Assembly: GCA_027311485.1 (NCBI GenBank)
Contig: DAICYU010000168.1
Location: forward strand, 386-7,935
Direction: 5' to 3'
From: Acetobacteraceae bacterium
Lineage (GTDB): Bacteria > Pseudomonadota > Alphaproteobacteria > Acetobacterales > Acetobacteraceae
DNA length: 7,550 nt
In this document: piece by piece, positions 1-6,798 of the stretch
How positions within the stretch are numbered: the stretch's first letter is position 1
How the letters are laid out: every line of letters begins with the position of its first letter
The notes under the pieces: model-generated
Seen by the model: only the letters and a program-made list of their open reading frames with translations
Databases searched by the model: none
Told to the model about the DNA's origin: nothing
Program-made: the position numbers and the translations under genes

Positions 1-135
1 CCAGGGGGGTCCCCCGGCCGCACGTTACGGCGGCGGCAAGACCCCGGCCGCTCCCGTTCCTGGACGGAAGGGCCGGCCCACCGCAGCCGCAGGCAGGCGC
101 CTTGTAAAAGGCCGGATAGAGGGCGGCCGGCTGCC
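1..135. other. Non-coding 3' flank of the liv operon
   Basis: I can support no gene in these 135 bases. The stretch is very GC-rich. It holds a short inverted repeat at 99-112 (GCCTT, 4-base loop, AAGGC) about 24 bases past the livF stop codon. It also holds a G-run/C-run palindrome at 4-15 that reaches close to the window edge. Either could contribute to transcript ending for the leftward operon, but neither is followed by a T-run on the minus strand, so neither is called as an intrinsic terminator. Confidence 0.4.
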
Positions 136-858
136 CTATCCGTGGCCGCCCTCCAGGTAGGCGGCCCGGATTTCGGGCCGCGCCAACAGTTCGGCGCCCG
201 TTCCGGCCATGGTGATCGCACCGTTCACCAGCACGTAGCCGCGATGGGCCAGCCGTAGCGCCTGGTATGCGTTCTGCTCCACCAGCAGCACCGTCAGCCC
301 GGTTTGCCGGTTCAGGTCCCGGATCGCCCCGAAGATCTGCCGCACCACCAGCGGCGCCAAACCCAGCGAGGGCTCATCCAGCAGCAGCAAGGCAGGTCGG
401 GACATCAGCGCCCGGCCGATCGCCAGCATCTGCTGCTCCCCACCCGACAATGTCCCGCCGCGTTGGCCGATCCGTTCCTTCAGCCGGGGGAACAGCGTGA
501 AAACCTGATCCAGCAGCGCCTCGATGTCGCCGCGGCCGGCAACCTCCGCCCCCATCAGCAGATTTTCGTGCACCGTCATGCGGCTGAAAATCCGGCGCCC
601 CTCCGGTGCCTGGGCAATCCCCCGTCGCATGATCCGGTGCGTCGGCCAGTGCGTGATGTCCTCGCCGTCGTGCAGGATCAAGCCCGACCGCGCACGCGGA
701 TTGCCGCAGATCGTCATCATCAGGGTCGATTTGCCCGCCCCGTTGGCGCCGATCAGCGTAACGATCTCACCCTTTTCCACCGTCAGGTCGATCCCGCGCA
801 ACGCCTGGATCGCCCCGTAGAACGCCGTGACGCCGGATAGTGACAGCAGCGCGGTCAT
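136..858 (-). CDS. livF: Branched-chain amino acid-type ABC transporter ATP-binding protein LivF
   Basis: One of two cytoplasmic ATPase subunits that power a HAAT-family (LivHMGF) importer; it pairs with LivG and docks on LivH/LivM. The 240 residues match the usual LivF length. Visible motifs are Walker A GANGAGKST (37-45), a Q-loop Gln at 83, the ABC signature LSGGEQQ (137-143) and Walker B LLLLDEP (157-163) with catalytic Glu162. The segment LVEQNAYQAL (192-201) is typical of LivF, where Gln-Asn stands in place of the H-loop His. The ATG start overlaps the livG stop codon in an ATGA, and GAGGT (minus strand, 865-869) lies 6 bases upstream, so translation is probably coupled. It is the last gene of the operon in view. 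The family call is very secure. The transported substrate cannot be read from the ATPase. Confidence 0.95.
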   Translation of the reverse strand: MTALLSLSGVTAFYGAIQALRGIDLTVEKGEIVTLIGANGAGKSTLMMTICGNPRARSGLILHDGEDITHWPTHRIMRRGIAQAPEGRRIFSRMTVHENLLMGAEVAGRGDIEALLDQVFTLFPRLKERIGQRGGTLSGGEQQMLAIGRALMSRPALLLLDEPSLGLAPLVVRQIFGAIRDLNRQTGLTVLLVEQNAYQALRLAHRGYVLVNGAITMAGTGAELLARPEIRAAYLEGGHG

Positions 859-1706
859 GCCGGCACCTCATCCTCATCACCTTCGCCCAGATACGCGGCA
901 ATTACCGCCGGATCGGCGCGGACCTCAACCGGCGTGCCGTCGCTGATCTTCTTGCCATGATCCAGCACGACGATGTGGTCCGAGATCCGCATGACCACGC
1001 CCATGTCATGCTCGATCAGCAGCAGCGCGCAGCCGCCGTCCCGGATACGCAGCAGCAGGTGGTTCAGTTCATCGGATTCGCGCGGATTCAAGCCGGCTGC
1101 CGGCTCATCCAGGCACAGCATCACCGGGTCGATGCACATGGCCCGGGCGATTTCCAACCGGCGCTGCGCACCATACGGCAGCGCCCCCGCCGGATCGTCG
1201 GCGCGGGACATCAGGCCGATCGCGTCCAGCCAGTACTTGGCCTTTTCGATGCCCGCGGCCTCCGCGGCCCGATAGCGACCAAGACCGAGGACCGCCAGGA
1301 TGCCGAAGCCCGTCGCCCCCATCAGGACGTTGTGCTGCGCCACCAGAAGGTTTTCCAGCACCGTCATGCCAGCGAACAGGCGGATGTTCTGAAAGGTGCG
1401 CGCCACCCGTGCCGTGGCGGCAATGCGATGTCCGGGCATCCGCTCCAACGCGAACCGCGCGCCATCCGCATGGGTCAGCGCGATGGACCCGCCCGTCGGC
1501 CGGTAGAACCCGGTGATGCAGTTGAACACCGTCGTCTTGCCGGCGCCGTTCGGCCCGATCACCGCCGTGATATCGCCCGTGCGCGCCTCAAAGGACAGGT
1601 TATCAACGGCTTTCAGCCCGCCAAAGCGCATGGTCAGGTTCGAGACAGACAGCATCACCCGCGCCACATCATCCACGCCCAGCTTATCCGCGCACAGTTC
1701 ATCCAC
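855..1706 (-). CDS. livG: Branched-chain amino acid-type ABC transporter ATP-binding protein LivG
   Basis: Second ATPase subunit of the HAAT importer, partner of LivF. The 283-residue frame shows Walker A GPNGAGKTT (51-59), a Q-loop Gln at 106 in TFQNIRLF, the LivG-type signature LPYGAQRRLEIARA (177-190, in place of LSGGQ), Walker B MLCLDEP (196-202) and H-loop His233 in IEHDM. The C-terminus is acidic (EGDEDE). The start is uncertain. The GTG at 1706 overlaps the livM stop at 1699-1701 and has AAGGA only 1 base upstream. The ATG at 1655 would begin MLSVSNLTMRFGG, which is how LivG proteins normally begin, but has no good ribosome binding site. The extra 17 residues in the longer form resemble nothing I know in LivG, so 855-1655 (266 aa) is a serious alternative. 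The gene ends in an ATGA overlap with livF. Confidence 0.93.
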   Translation of the reverse strand: MDELCADKLGVDDVARVMLSVSNLTMRFGGLKAVDNLSFEARTGDITAVIGPNGAGKTTVFNCITGFYRPTGGSIALTHADGARFALERMPGHRIAATARVARTFQNIRLFAGMTVLENLLVAQHNVLMGATGFGILAVLGLGRYRAAEAAGIEKAKYWLDAIGLMSRADDPAGALPYGAQRRLEIARAMCIDPVMLCLDEPAAGLNPRESDELNHLLLRIRDGGCALLLIEHDMGVVMRISDHIVVLDHGKKISDGTPVEVRADPAVIAAYLGEGDEDEVPA

Positions 1707-3024
1707 GTCCTTGGGCCACCAGTTCCGCCGCGATCTCCTTGGGCCGTGTCATCGCCACGCTCGGGGTACGGCCCGAGATCAGGCCTCGCGGTCGCAGGAC
1801 CATCATCACCACCAGCGCCAGCCCGAAGATCAGCATGCGATACAGCGGCAGCTCACTGGCGATGCCGGCGAAGACCGGGTTGTTCATCTGGTCGCCCAGG
1901 AAGCTGAGGAAGTCGCGCAGCGCTTCCAGCCCGCCGATCATGATAATCGCGGCCAGCGCAACCCCCAGTTGGCTGCCCATCCCGCCCAGCACCACGATGG
2001 CCAGCACGGTGGCGGATTCGATGAACGTGAAGCTTTCCGGGCTGATGAACGCCTGCCGCGTGGCGAAGAACGCGCCCGCGAAGCCGCCGAAGAACGCGCC
2101 GATGGCAAAGGCCGTCAGCTTGGTGTTCGTGACGTTGATCCCCAGCGACCGGCACGCCACCTCATCCTCGCGCAGCGCCTCCCACGCTCGGCCCAGAGGC
2201 ATCCGGCGCAGCCGCAGCGTCACCCAGTTGGTCAGCAGCGCCAGCCCCAGGATGACATAGTAAAGGAAGATGATGCGCTGGATCACCGCCGGCTCGATGC
2301 CCAGGAACCCGGCCACGGTGCCATCGCCGCCATCCATGCTGAACGCCAGCCCGAACAGCGTCGGCCGTGGGATGTCGGTGATGCCGTTCGGGCCGTTGGT
2401 CAGCGACACCCAGTTGATCAGCACGATCCGGATGATCTCACCGAACGCCAGCGTCACGATGGCCAGGTAGTCGCCCCGCAGCCGCAGCACCGGAAACCCC
2501 AGCATGATGCCCCACAGCGCCGCCAGGAGTCCCGCCATAGGCAGGCACGTCCAGAAACCAAGGCCGAACGTATGCGCCAGGATGGCGAAGGAATAGGCGC
2601 CGACCGCGTAGAAGGCGACGTAGCCAAGGTCCAGCAGGCCGGCCAGCCCAACGACGATGTTCAGCCCCCACCCCAGCATGATGTAGGTCAGCACCAGGGT
2701 GCCCAGGTCGATGTAATAGCGGGACCCGGTGAACGGCAGCGCCACCGCCGCCGCCAGCAGCACCGGCGTGACATACTTCCCCGCCCGGGTGATCCGTTCG
2801 GCGAAGGCCCGGTTCGCCTTCACCGCGTCCCGCCGCGTGCGCCCGCGCCATGCCAGCATCGCCAGTCGCCCAACGAAGACCAGCCCGACGACCACCGCCG
2901 TTGCAACCGGCCGGACCACCAGGTGCAACCCATGATCAGACGGAGTCGTCACCAGCCCGACCAGCGGCACGAACAATCCCAGGGCAACCAGCGCCGACAG
3001 GAACGCGTCGCGCAGCCCGCTCAT
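1699..3024 (-). CDS. livM: Branched-chain amino acid-type ABC transporter permease LivM
   Basis: Inner-membrane permease that forms the translocation pore with LivH. At 441 residues it is the long E. coli LivM type: an extra N-terminal part (about 1-80) carries two hydrophobic segments (about 8-26 and 38-58) and a basic cytoplasmic linker, ahead of the core permease. The core shows many membrane segments, the family motif around GLAGLLDLGYVAFYAVGAY (126-144), TNGPNGI (209-215), and the cytoplasmic coupling helix GRAWEALREDEVACRSLGIN (278-297) that contacts the ATPases. VVLGGMGSQLG (344-354) is also typical. It starts in an ATGA overlap with the livH stop, with GGAGAAGG (minus strand, 3026-3033) giving a good ribosome binding site. 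The C-terminal tail after RPRGL is about 27 residues long and hydrophilic. Family call secure; substrate unknown. Confidence 0.95.
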   Translation of the reverse strand: MSGLRDAFLSALVALGLFVPLVGLVTTPSDHGLHLVVRPVATAVVVGLVFVGRLAMLAWRGRTRRDAVKANRAFAERITRAGKYVTPVLLAAAVALPFTGSRYYIDLGTLVLTYIMLGWGLNIVVGLAGLLDLGYVAFYAVGAYSFAILAHTFGLGFWTCLPMAGLLAALWGIMLGFPVLRLRGDYLAIVTLAFGEIIRIVLINWVSLTNGPNGITDIPRPTLFGLAFSMDGGDGTVAGFLGIEPAVIQRIIFLYYVILGLALLTNWVTLRLRRMPLGRAWEALREDEVACRSLGINVTNTKLTAFAIGAFFGGFAGAFFATRQAFISPESFTFIESATVLAIVVLGGMGSQLGVALAAIIMIGGLEALRDFLSFLGDQMNNPVFAGIASELPLYRMLIFGLALVVMMVLRPRGLISGRTPSVAMTRPKEIAAELVAQGRG

Positions 3025-3980
3025 ACCTTCTCCACCTCGGCTCGGCCCAGAATGCCGGTCGGCAGGAAAATCAGCACCACGATCAGGATCGAGAACGCCG
3101 CGACATCCTTGTATTCGACACTGAAATACGCCGACCAGAAGACCTCGATCAGCCCGATCAGCAACCCGCCCAGCACGGCGCCCGGCAAGCTGCCGATGCC
3201 GCCCAGAACCGCCGCCGTGAACGCTTTGATGCCGGCGATGAAGCCGATGTAGAAATCGATCACCCCGTAATACAGCAGGAACAGGAACCCAGCGACGGCG
3301 GCCAGCGCCGCGCCGATCACGAAGGTCAGGCTGATGGTCCGGTCAGTGTCGATCCCCAGCAGGCTGGCCATTTTCAGGTCCTGCTCACACGCCCGCATCG
3401 TGCGGCCCAGCGGCGTGCGGGTCACCAGCCAGGTGAAAATGCCCAGGATCACCAGCGTGATGACCACGATGGCGATCTGCATCCAGGACAACTGCACCGT
3501 GAAACCGCCCTGGTTCATGATCTGGATGCCGCCGGGAATCACCGGCTCGATCGGCTTGACGCGCGCGCCCTGGCTGACCTGCACGAAGTTCTGCAGCGTG
3601 ATCGACATGCCGATGGCGCTGATCAGCGGTGCCAGCCGGAACGACCCGCGCAGCGGACGGTAGGCCACCCGTTCCACCGTCCAGCCATACAGCGCGGCAA
3701 TCGCCGCAGCGAAAATAAGCGTCAATGCCAGCGCCAGCGGGACCGAGGTGATCCCCAGCGCCGACAGCCCCAGCAGGGCGATCAGCGACAGGAACGCACC
3801 GACCATGAACACGTCGCCATGGGCGAAATTGATCATGCCGATGATGCCGTAAACCATCGTGTATCCAACGGCGATCAACCCGTAGATCATGCCGAGGGTC
3901 ACGCCGTTGATCAGTTGCTGCAAAGCGTAAGCCAAACCCGGTTCCGTTCCTGAATTCACTGCAATGCAACCATGCAACAT
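3021..3980 (-). CDS. livH: Branched-chain amino acid-type ABC transporter permease LivH
   Basis: Inner-membrane permease, partner of LivM and first gene of the operon. The 319-residue frame contains the classic LivH opening LQQLINGVTLGMIYGL (20-35), GMINFAHGDVFMVGAF (48-63), the ATPase-coupling segment GRTMRACEQDLKMASLLGID (192-211) and AAVLGGIGSLPGAVLGG (256-272), with about eight hydrophobic segments. The start is uncertain. The ATG at 3980 has no ribosome binding site and gives about 15 residues (MLHGCIAVNSGTEPG) ahead of where LivH proteins usually begin. A GTG at 3959 and a TTG at 3935 are in frame; the TTG gives LAYALQQLINGVTLG, nearest to normal LivH N-termini, and has AGGAACGGAA upstream at loose spacing. 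No substrate-binding protein gene precedes it. Confidence 0.94.
   Translation of the reverse strand: MLHGCIAVNSGTEPGLAYALQQLINGVTLGMIYGLIAVGYTMVYGIIGMINFAHGDVFMVGAFLSLIALLGLSALGITSVPLALALTLIFAAAIAALYGWTVERVAYRPLRGSFRLAPLISAIGMSITLQNFVQVSQGARVKPIEPVIPGGIQIMNQGGFTVQLSWMQIAIVVITLVILGIFTWLVTRTPLGRTMRACEQDLKMASLLGIDTDRTISLTFVIGAALAAVAGFLFLLYYGVIDFYIGFIAGIKAFTAAVLGGIGSLPGAVLGGLLIGLIEVFWSAYFSVEYKDVAAFSILIVVLIFLPTGILGRAEVEKV
3964..3978. repeat. Tandem direct repeat ATGCAAC, period 8
   Basis: ATGCAAC occurs at 3964-3970 and again at 3972-3978, separated by one base, with a partial ATGCG continuing at 3979-3983. It overlaps the first codons of livH if the ATG at 3980 is used, but lies in the leader or promoter if livH starts at 3935. 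The copies could be half-sites for a regulator, or chance. This is a direct observation; function is inferred and weak. Confidence 0.35.
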
Positions 3981-3989
3981 GCGTATGGC

Positions 3990-4003
3990 GCAAGGTCGCT
4001 TGC
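3990..4003. promoter_or_regulatory. Inverted repeat GCAAG-GTCG-CTTGC, candidate operator
   Basis: A perfect 5-base inverted repeat with a 4-base centre, lying 10 bases upstream of the livH ATG at 3980 and 45 to 60 bases upstream of its alternative starts. Its position fits an operator for the liv operon. It is short and could be chance. No regulator gene is in the window. Confidence 0.3.
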
Positions 4004-4147
4004 ACAGCCCTCCCAGCCCGAAGAAAAAAGCAGAGGCAAAAAGCGGGCCGAATGCGCATCATTGCGTCGGGCATCGCCGGCCATAGCGTCCCCCACAATG
4101 CCATCCTATGCTTCTGCCCCAGCAAACAGGCGCAAAGACGCCATGAT

Positions 4148-4154
4148 GGGGAGG
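4148..4154 (+). promoter_or_regulatory. Ribosome binding site GGGGAGG deciding the hpaB start
   Basis: A strong Shine-Dalgarno match 8 bases ahead of the ATG at 4163. The reading frame stays open upstream to an ATG at 4052, but that start has no ribosome binding site and adds 37 residues not found in HpaB. This site fixes the start at 4163. Confidence 0.85.
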
Positions 4155-4162
4155 ATGATCGC

Positions 4163-5710
4163 ATGGACGCGCACGCCGACACGCTGCTGCCCTATACCGG
4201 CCGGGAATACCTGGACAGCCTGAATGACGGGCGGGACGTCTGGATTTACGGCCAGAAGGTCGGAAACATCACCGAGCACCCCGCCTTCCGCAACACGGCG
4301 CGCATGATCGCCCGGTTGTACGATGCGCTGCATGAGGATCATCGCAGCGGCCGCAACACCCTGACCTGCCCGACGGAATGGGGCGGCTTCACCCACCGCT
4401 ACTTCGTCGCCCCGCGTACCGCGGCCGAACAGGTGGCCGCCCGCGACGCCATCGCCGCCTGGTCCCGCATCACGTATGGCTGGCTCGGCCGCTCTCCTGA
4501 CTACAAGGCCGCTTTCCTGGGCACCCTCGGTGCCAACGCCGACTTCTATGCGCCGTATCAGGAAAACGCCCGGCGCTGGTATCGCTACAGCCAGCAGCGC
4601 GTCCCGTTCATCAACCATGCCATCATCCACCCGCCGGTGGACCGCAATATCGCCCCCGGCGCGCCCGGCGGGGCCACCGATGTCTATGCCCGCGTCACGC
4701 ACGAAAGCGATGCCGGCATCCGCGTCAGCGGCGCCAAGGTGGTCGCCACCGGTTCGGCGCTGACGCATTTCACCTTCGTGGCGCACCACGGCCTGCTGCC
4801 GGTGCAGGACAAAAGCTACGCCCTGGTCTTCATGGTCCCAACCAATGCCCCAGGCATCAAGCTGATCTGCCGCACATCCAATGAGCAGCGCGCGGCGGTC
4901 CTGGGCAGCCCGTTCGACTATCCGCTCTCCAGCCGCCTTGATGAGAACGACGCGATCTTCATCATGGATGACGTGCTGGTGCCGTGGGAAAATGTCTTCG
5001 TCTACGGCGACATCGAAAAGGCGAACAATTTCTTCCCCCGCACCGGCTTCGTCCCACGCGCCTTCCTGCAAGGCAGCACCCGCCTGGGCGTGAAACTGGA
5101 CTTCATCACTGGACTATTCCTGAAAGCCACCGAGATCACCGGCGCCCGCGCCTTCCGTGGCGTCGAGGCCAACCTTGGCGAAGTCATCGCCTGGCGCAAC
5201 ATGCTCTGGAGCCTGTCGGACACCATGGCCAACACCGCCGTACCCTGGACGAACGGCTACGTGCTGCCCAGCGCCGAGGCGGCGATGGCCTACACCGTCC
5301 TGGCCCCCGAAGCCTATGTGCAGATCAAGAACCTGATCGAGAAAACCGTCGCCAGCGGGCTGATCTACCTCAACTCCCACGCCCGCGACTTTGAAACGCC
5401 GGAGCTGCGCCCCTATCTCGACCGTTTCGTCCGCGGATCAGGCGGCGTCTCGGCGATGGAGCGGGTCAAGCTGATGAAGCTGCTATGGGACGCTGTCGGC
5501 ACTGAGTTCGGCGGCCGGCACGAGCTATACGAAATCAACTACGCCGGCAGCCATGAGGAAATCCGGCGCTACGCCCTGTTCAACGCCATGGCGTCCGGCG
5601 ATGCCGATCGGTGGAAGGGCTTCGCCGACCAATGCATGGCGGAATACGATACAAAAGGCTGGACGGTGCCGGATATGGTGAGCTCCGACGATGTCAGCGT
5701 CTTGAAATAA
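4163..5710 (+). CDS. hpaB: 4-hydroxyphenylacetate 3-monooxygenase, oxygenase component (HpaB family)
   Basis: Two-component flavin-dependent phenol ortho-hydroxylase: it uses FADH2 from a separate reductase and O2 to add a hydroxyl next to a phenolic OH, classically 4-hydroxyphenylacetate to homoprotocatechuate. The 515-residue protein matches E. coli HpaB (520 aa as I recall it) along its whole length. Landmarks include YTGREYLDSLNDGR (11-24), HPAFRN (39-44), GRSPDYKAAF (109-118), SGAKVVATGSALTH (189-202), DYPLSSRLDENDAI (252-265), EFGGRHELYEINY (448-460) and the end GWTVP. Residues equivalent to the substrate/catalytic Arg, Tyr and His of HpaB are kept as Arg110, Tyr114 and His152. The lid loop at about 205-218, tied to substrate choice, differs clearly from E. 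coli. No HpaC-type reductase or ring-cleavage gene is in the window, so a substrate other than 4-hydroxyphenylacetate is possible. It is divergent from the liv operon. Confidence 0.92.
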   Translation: MDAHADTLLPYTGREYLDSLNDGRDVWIYGQKVGNITEHPAFRNTARMIARLYDALHEDHRSGRNTLTCPTEWGGFTHRYFVAPRTAAEQVAARDAIAAWSRITYGWLGRSPDYKAAFLGTLGANADFYAPYQENARRWYRYSQQRVPFINHAIIHPPVDRNIAPGAPGGATDVYARVTHESDAGIRVSGAKVVATGSALTHFTFVAHHGLLPVQDKSYALVFMVPTNAPGIKLICRTSNEQRAAVLGSPFDYPLSSRLDENDAIFIMDDVLVPWENVFVYGDIEKANNFFPRTGFVPRAFLQGSTRLGVKLDFITGLFLKATEITGARAFRGVEANLGEVIAWRNMLWSLSDTMANTAVPWTNGYVLPSAEAAMAYTVLAPEAYVQIKNLIEKTVASGLIYLNSHARDFETPELRPYLDRFVRGSGGVSAMERVKLMKLLWDAVGTEFGGRHELYEINYAGSHEEIRRYALFNAMASGDADRWKGFADQCMAEYDTKGWTVPDMVSSDDVSVLK

Positions 5711-5790
5711 AGCGCGAACGACGCAGGCGGACCCGCTCGAAGCCGTAAATCGCGCGAAGAACCATGAGCCAGGGCTGGCCGGGGTGGCGA
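5711..5790. other. Convergent intergenic gap, no clear terminator
   Basis: An 80-base gap between the stop codons of hpaB and the convergent oxygenase gene. The only dyads seen are weak: GCCA, 4-base loop, TGGC at 5768-5779, and GCGCG/CGCGC arms 34 bases apart (5712-5716, 5751-5755). Neither has a T-run, so no intrinsic terminator is called for either direction. Confidence 0.4.
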
Positions 5791-6780
5791 TCAGGCCGCC
5801 GCCTCGGCCGCTTTTCGCCTGTGGTCGAAATTGGTCAGGTTCAGCTTCCGTCGGTGATCGGCATACAAAAGCGGTTCGTACCGAGCGGGATTGTCGGGAC
5901 CGACACATGTCGGGACACATCGTATCACCGCATCCAGCGCCGGGCCGTAGAAGAACGGGATGGCGTGGCGAAGCGCATTGTTGGCGTTGATCACCCGGTG
6001 CGGCGTCGGCGTGTAGCGGTCGTTCGAATATCGCGCCAGCATCTCACCCGTGTTCACCACGAAGGTGCCGGGAAGCGCCGGCGGCCGGATCCAGTCGCCC
6101 TCCGCCGTCCGCACCTCCAGCCCAGGCAGCGCCGATTGCGCCAGCAGCGTCAGGAAGCTTGTGTCGATATGCGGCGCGAAGCCGAACTGATTGTCCTCGG
6201 CACCATCCTGCGACGGATAGCGGATCAGCCGCAGCGTGATCGTCGGCTCATGGAAGTCGCGATCGAAATATTCATCCGGCAGGCCCAGCGACGTGGCGAT
6301 GACGGACACCATCCGCTGCGCCAGCGGACGCATCGCCGCGAAATAGGCCATCGTTCGCGCCCTGAAGGACGGCATCTCCACCGGCCACCGGTTCAAACCG
6401 TACAGCGGATCGCCGGCCACAATCCGCGGGTCGTCCGCCGGCAGGTCCGTCACGATGTAGAAGCTTTCGCTCAGGTTCGGCCTGGTGTTGTTGTTGATCT
6501 TTGAGGTCCGGACGATCTGCGCGCCGTACGGCAGGTAACCGATGTTCAGGTCGCCCACCTTCAGGTCCAGCTTGCGCCGCTCATCCATGTCGAAAAAATC
6601 TGCCGCTGCCGCGAACGCATCGGCGATGAGCGTCTGTGGGATACCGTGGTTGGTGATCACCAGGAAGCCGGTGTCCACGCATGTCCGGGCAACCGCCTCG
6701 GCCAGCCGGTCCCGCGCACCGGGCGCGCCGGCCAGATAAGGGCCAACATCCAGAACCGGTATCCGCTCGCTCGCTTGCAT
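5791..6780 (-). CDS. 2-oxoglutarate/Fe(II) oxygenase, isopenicillin N synthase-like family
   Basis: Non-heme iron oxygenase of the IPNS/plant-type 2OG dioxygenase superfamily; such enzymes hydroxylate, desaturate or cyclise small molecules using Fe(II), O2 and usually 2-oxoglutarate. At 329 residues it has the N-terminal DIOX_N part with GFLVITNHGIP (38-48), then the C-terminal jelly roll. The iron ligands are visible: HID (His204, Asp206) and the distal His261 in PTPHRVI. The co-substrate motif, usually Arg-x-Ser, reads Arg271-His-Ala273 in RHAIPFFYGP, so the Ser is replaced by Ala. The ATG at 6780 is chosen because GGAGGA (minus strand, 6789-6794) lies 8 bases upstream; a TTG at 6801 would put that site inside the gene. 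The substrate cannot be read from sequence. It lies downstream of the cupin gene on the same strand after a 101-base gap and is convergent with hpaB. Confidence 0.9.
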   Translation of the reverse strand: MQASERIPVLDVGPYLAGAPGARDRLAEAVARTCVDTGFLVITNHGIPQTLIADAFAAAADFFDMDERRKLDLKVGDLNIGYLPYGAQIVRTSKINNNTRPNLSESFYIVTDLPADDPRIVAGDPLYGLNRWPVEMPSFRARTMAYFAAMRPLAQRMVSVIATSLGLPDEYFDRDFHEPTITLRLIRYPSQDGAEDNQFGFAPHIDTSFLTLLAQSALPGLEVRTAEGDWIRPPALPGTFVVNTGEMLARYSNDRYTPTPHRVINANNALRHAIPFFYGPALDAVIRCVPTCVGPDNPARYEPLLYADHRRKLNLTNFDHRRKAAEAAA

Positions 6781-6788
6781 CGGCAGGG

Positions 6789-6794
6789 TCCTCC
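6789..6794 (-). promoter_or_regulatory. Ribosome binding site GGAGGA deciding the oxygenase start
   Basis: On the minus strand this reads GGAGGA, 8 bases ahead of the ATG at 6780. It rules against the in-frame TTG at 6801, which has no such site and would add only seven residues. Confidence 0.8.
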
Positions 6795-6798
6795 GCGT

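Larger units (their letters stand above)
3981..4162. promoter_or_regulatory. Divergent intergenic region between livH and hpaB
   Basis: These 182 bases separate the leftward liv operon from the rightward hpaB-like gene and must hold the hpaB promoter, and probably the liv promoter too. An A-rich patch at 4021-4042 (A6 at 4024-4029 and A5 at 4038-4042) stands out against the GC-rich background. An 8-base palindrome ATGCGCAT lies at 4052-4059. A -10-like TATGCT is at 4107-4112 for the plus strand, without a convincing -35 at correct spacing. I could not fix a promoter with confidence in either direction. Confidence 0.55.

Noticed and set aside
99..112. Inverted repeat as intrinsic terminator of the liv operon
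   Set aside because: The stem is only 5 pairs and the minus strand shows no T-run after it.
192..201. Reported lookalike: missing H-loop His in LivF as an inactivating change
   Set aside because: The Glu-Gln-Asn sequence at the LivF switch region is normal for this family, so it is not a defect.
840..1907. Plus-strand open frame of 355 codons opposite livG
   Set aside because: Antisense to livG with biased Arg/His/Gln composition and no family signature.
1513..3252. Long plus-strand open frame of 579 codons opposite livM
   Set aside because: It is rich in Arg, Gln, His and Pro with no recognisable domain and lies wholly antisense to the well-supported livG, livM and livH genes; a high-GC shadow frame.
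3986..4004. Possible sigma-54 promoter (TGGCGC ... TTGCA)
   Set aside because: The GG to GC spacing is too long (13 bases between, where 10 is needed), so it does not fit the -24/-12 rule.
4052..4162. In-frame N-terminal extension of 37 residues on the HpaB-like protein
   Set aside because: No ribosome binding site at the upstream ATG, the extension does not resemble HpaB, and a strong GGGGAGG site precedes the ATG at 4163.
3385..4182. Minus-strand open frame overlapping livH in another frame
   Set aside because: Low-complexity His/Arg/Gly-rich translation and complete overlap with livH and its upstream region; a shadow frame.
4106..5071. Minus-strand open frame of 321 codons opposite hpaB
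   Set aside because: Mirror of a high-GC coding strand, Gly/Ala/Arg-rich, no domain seen.
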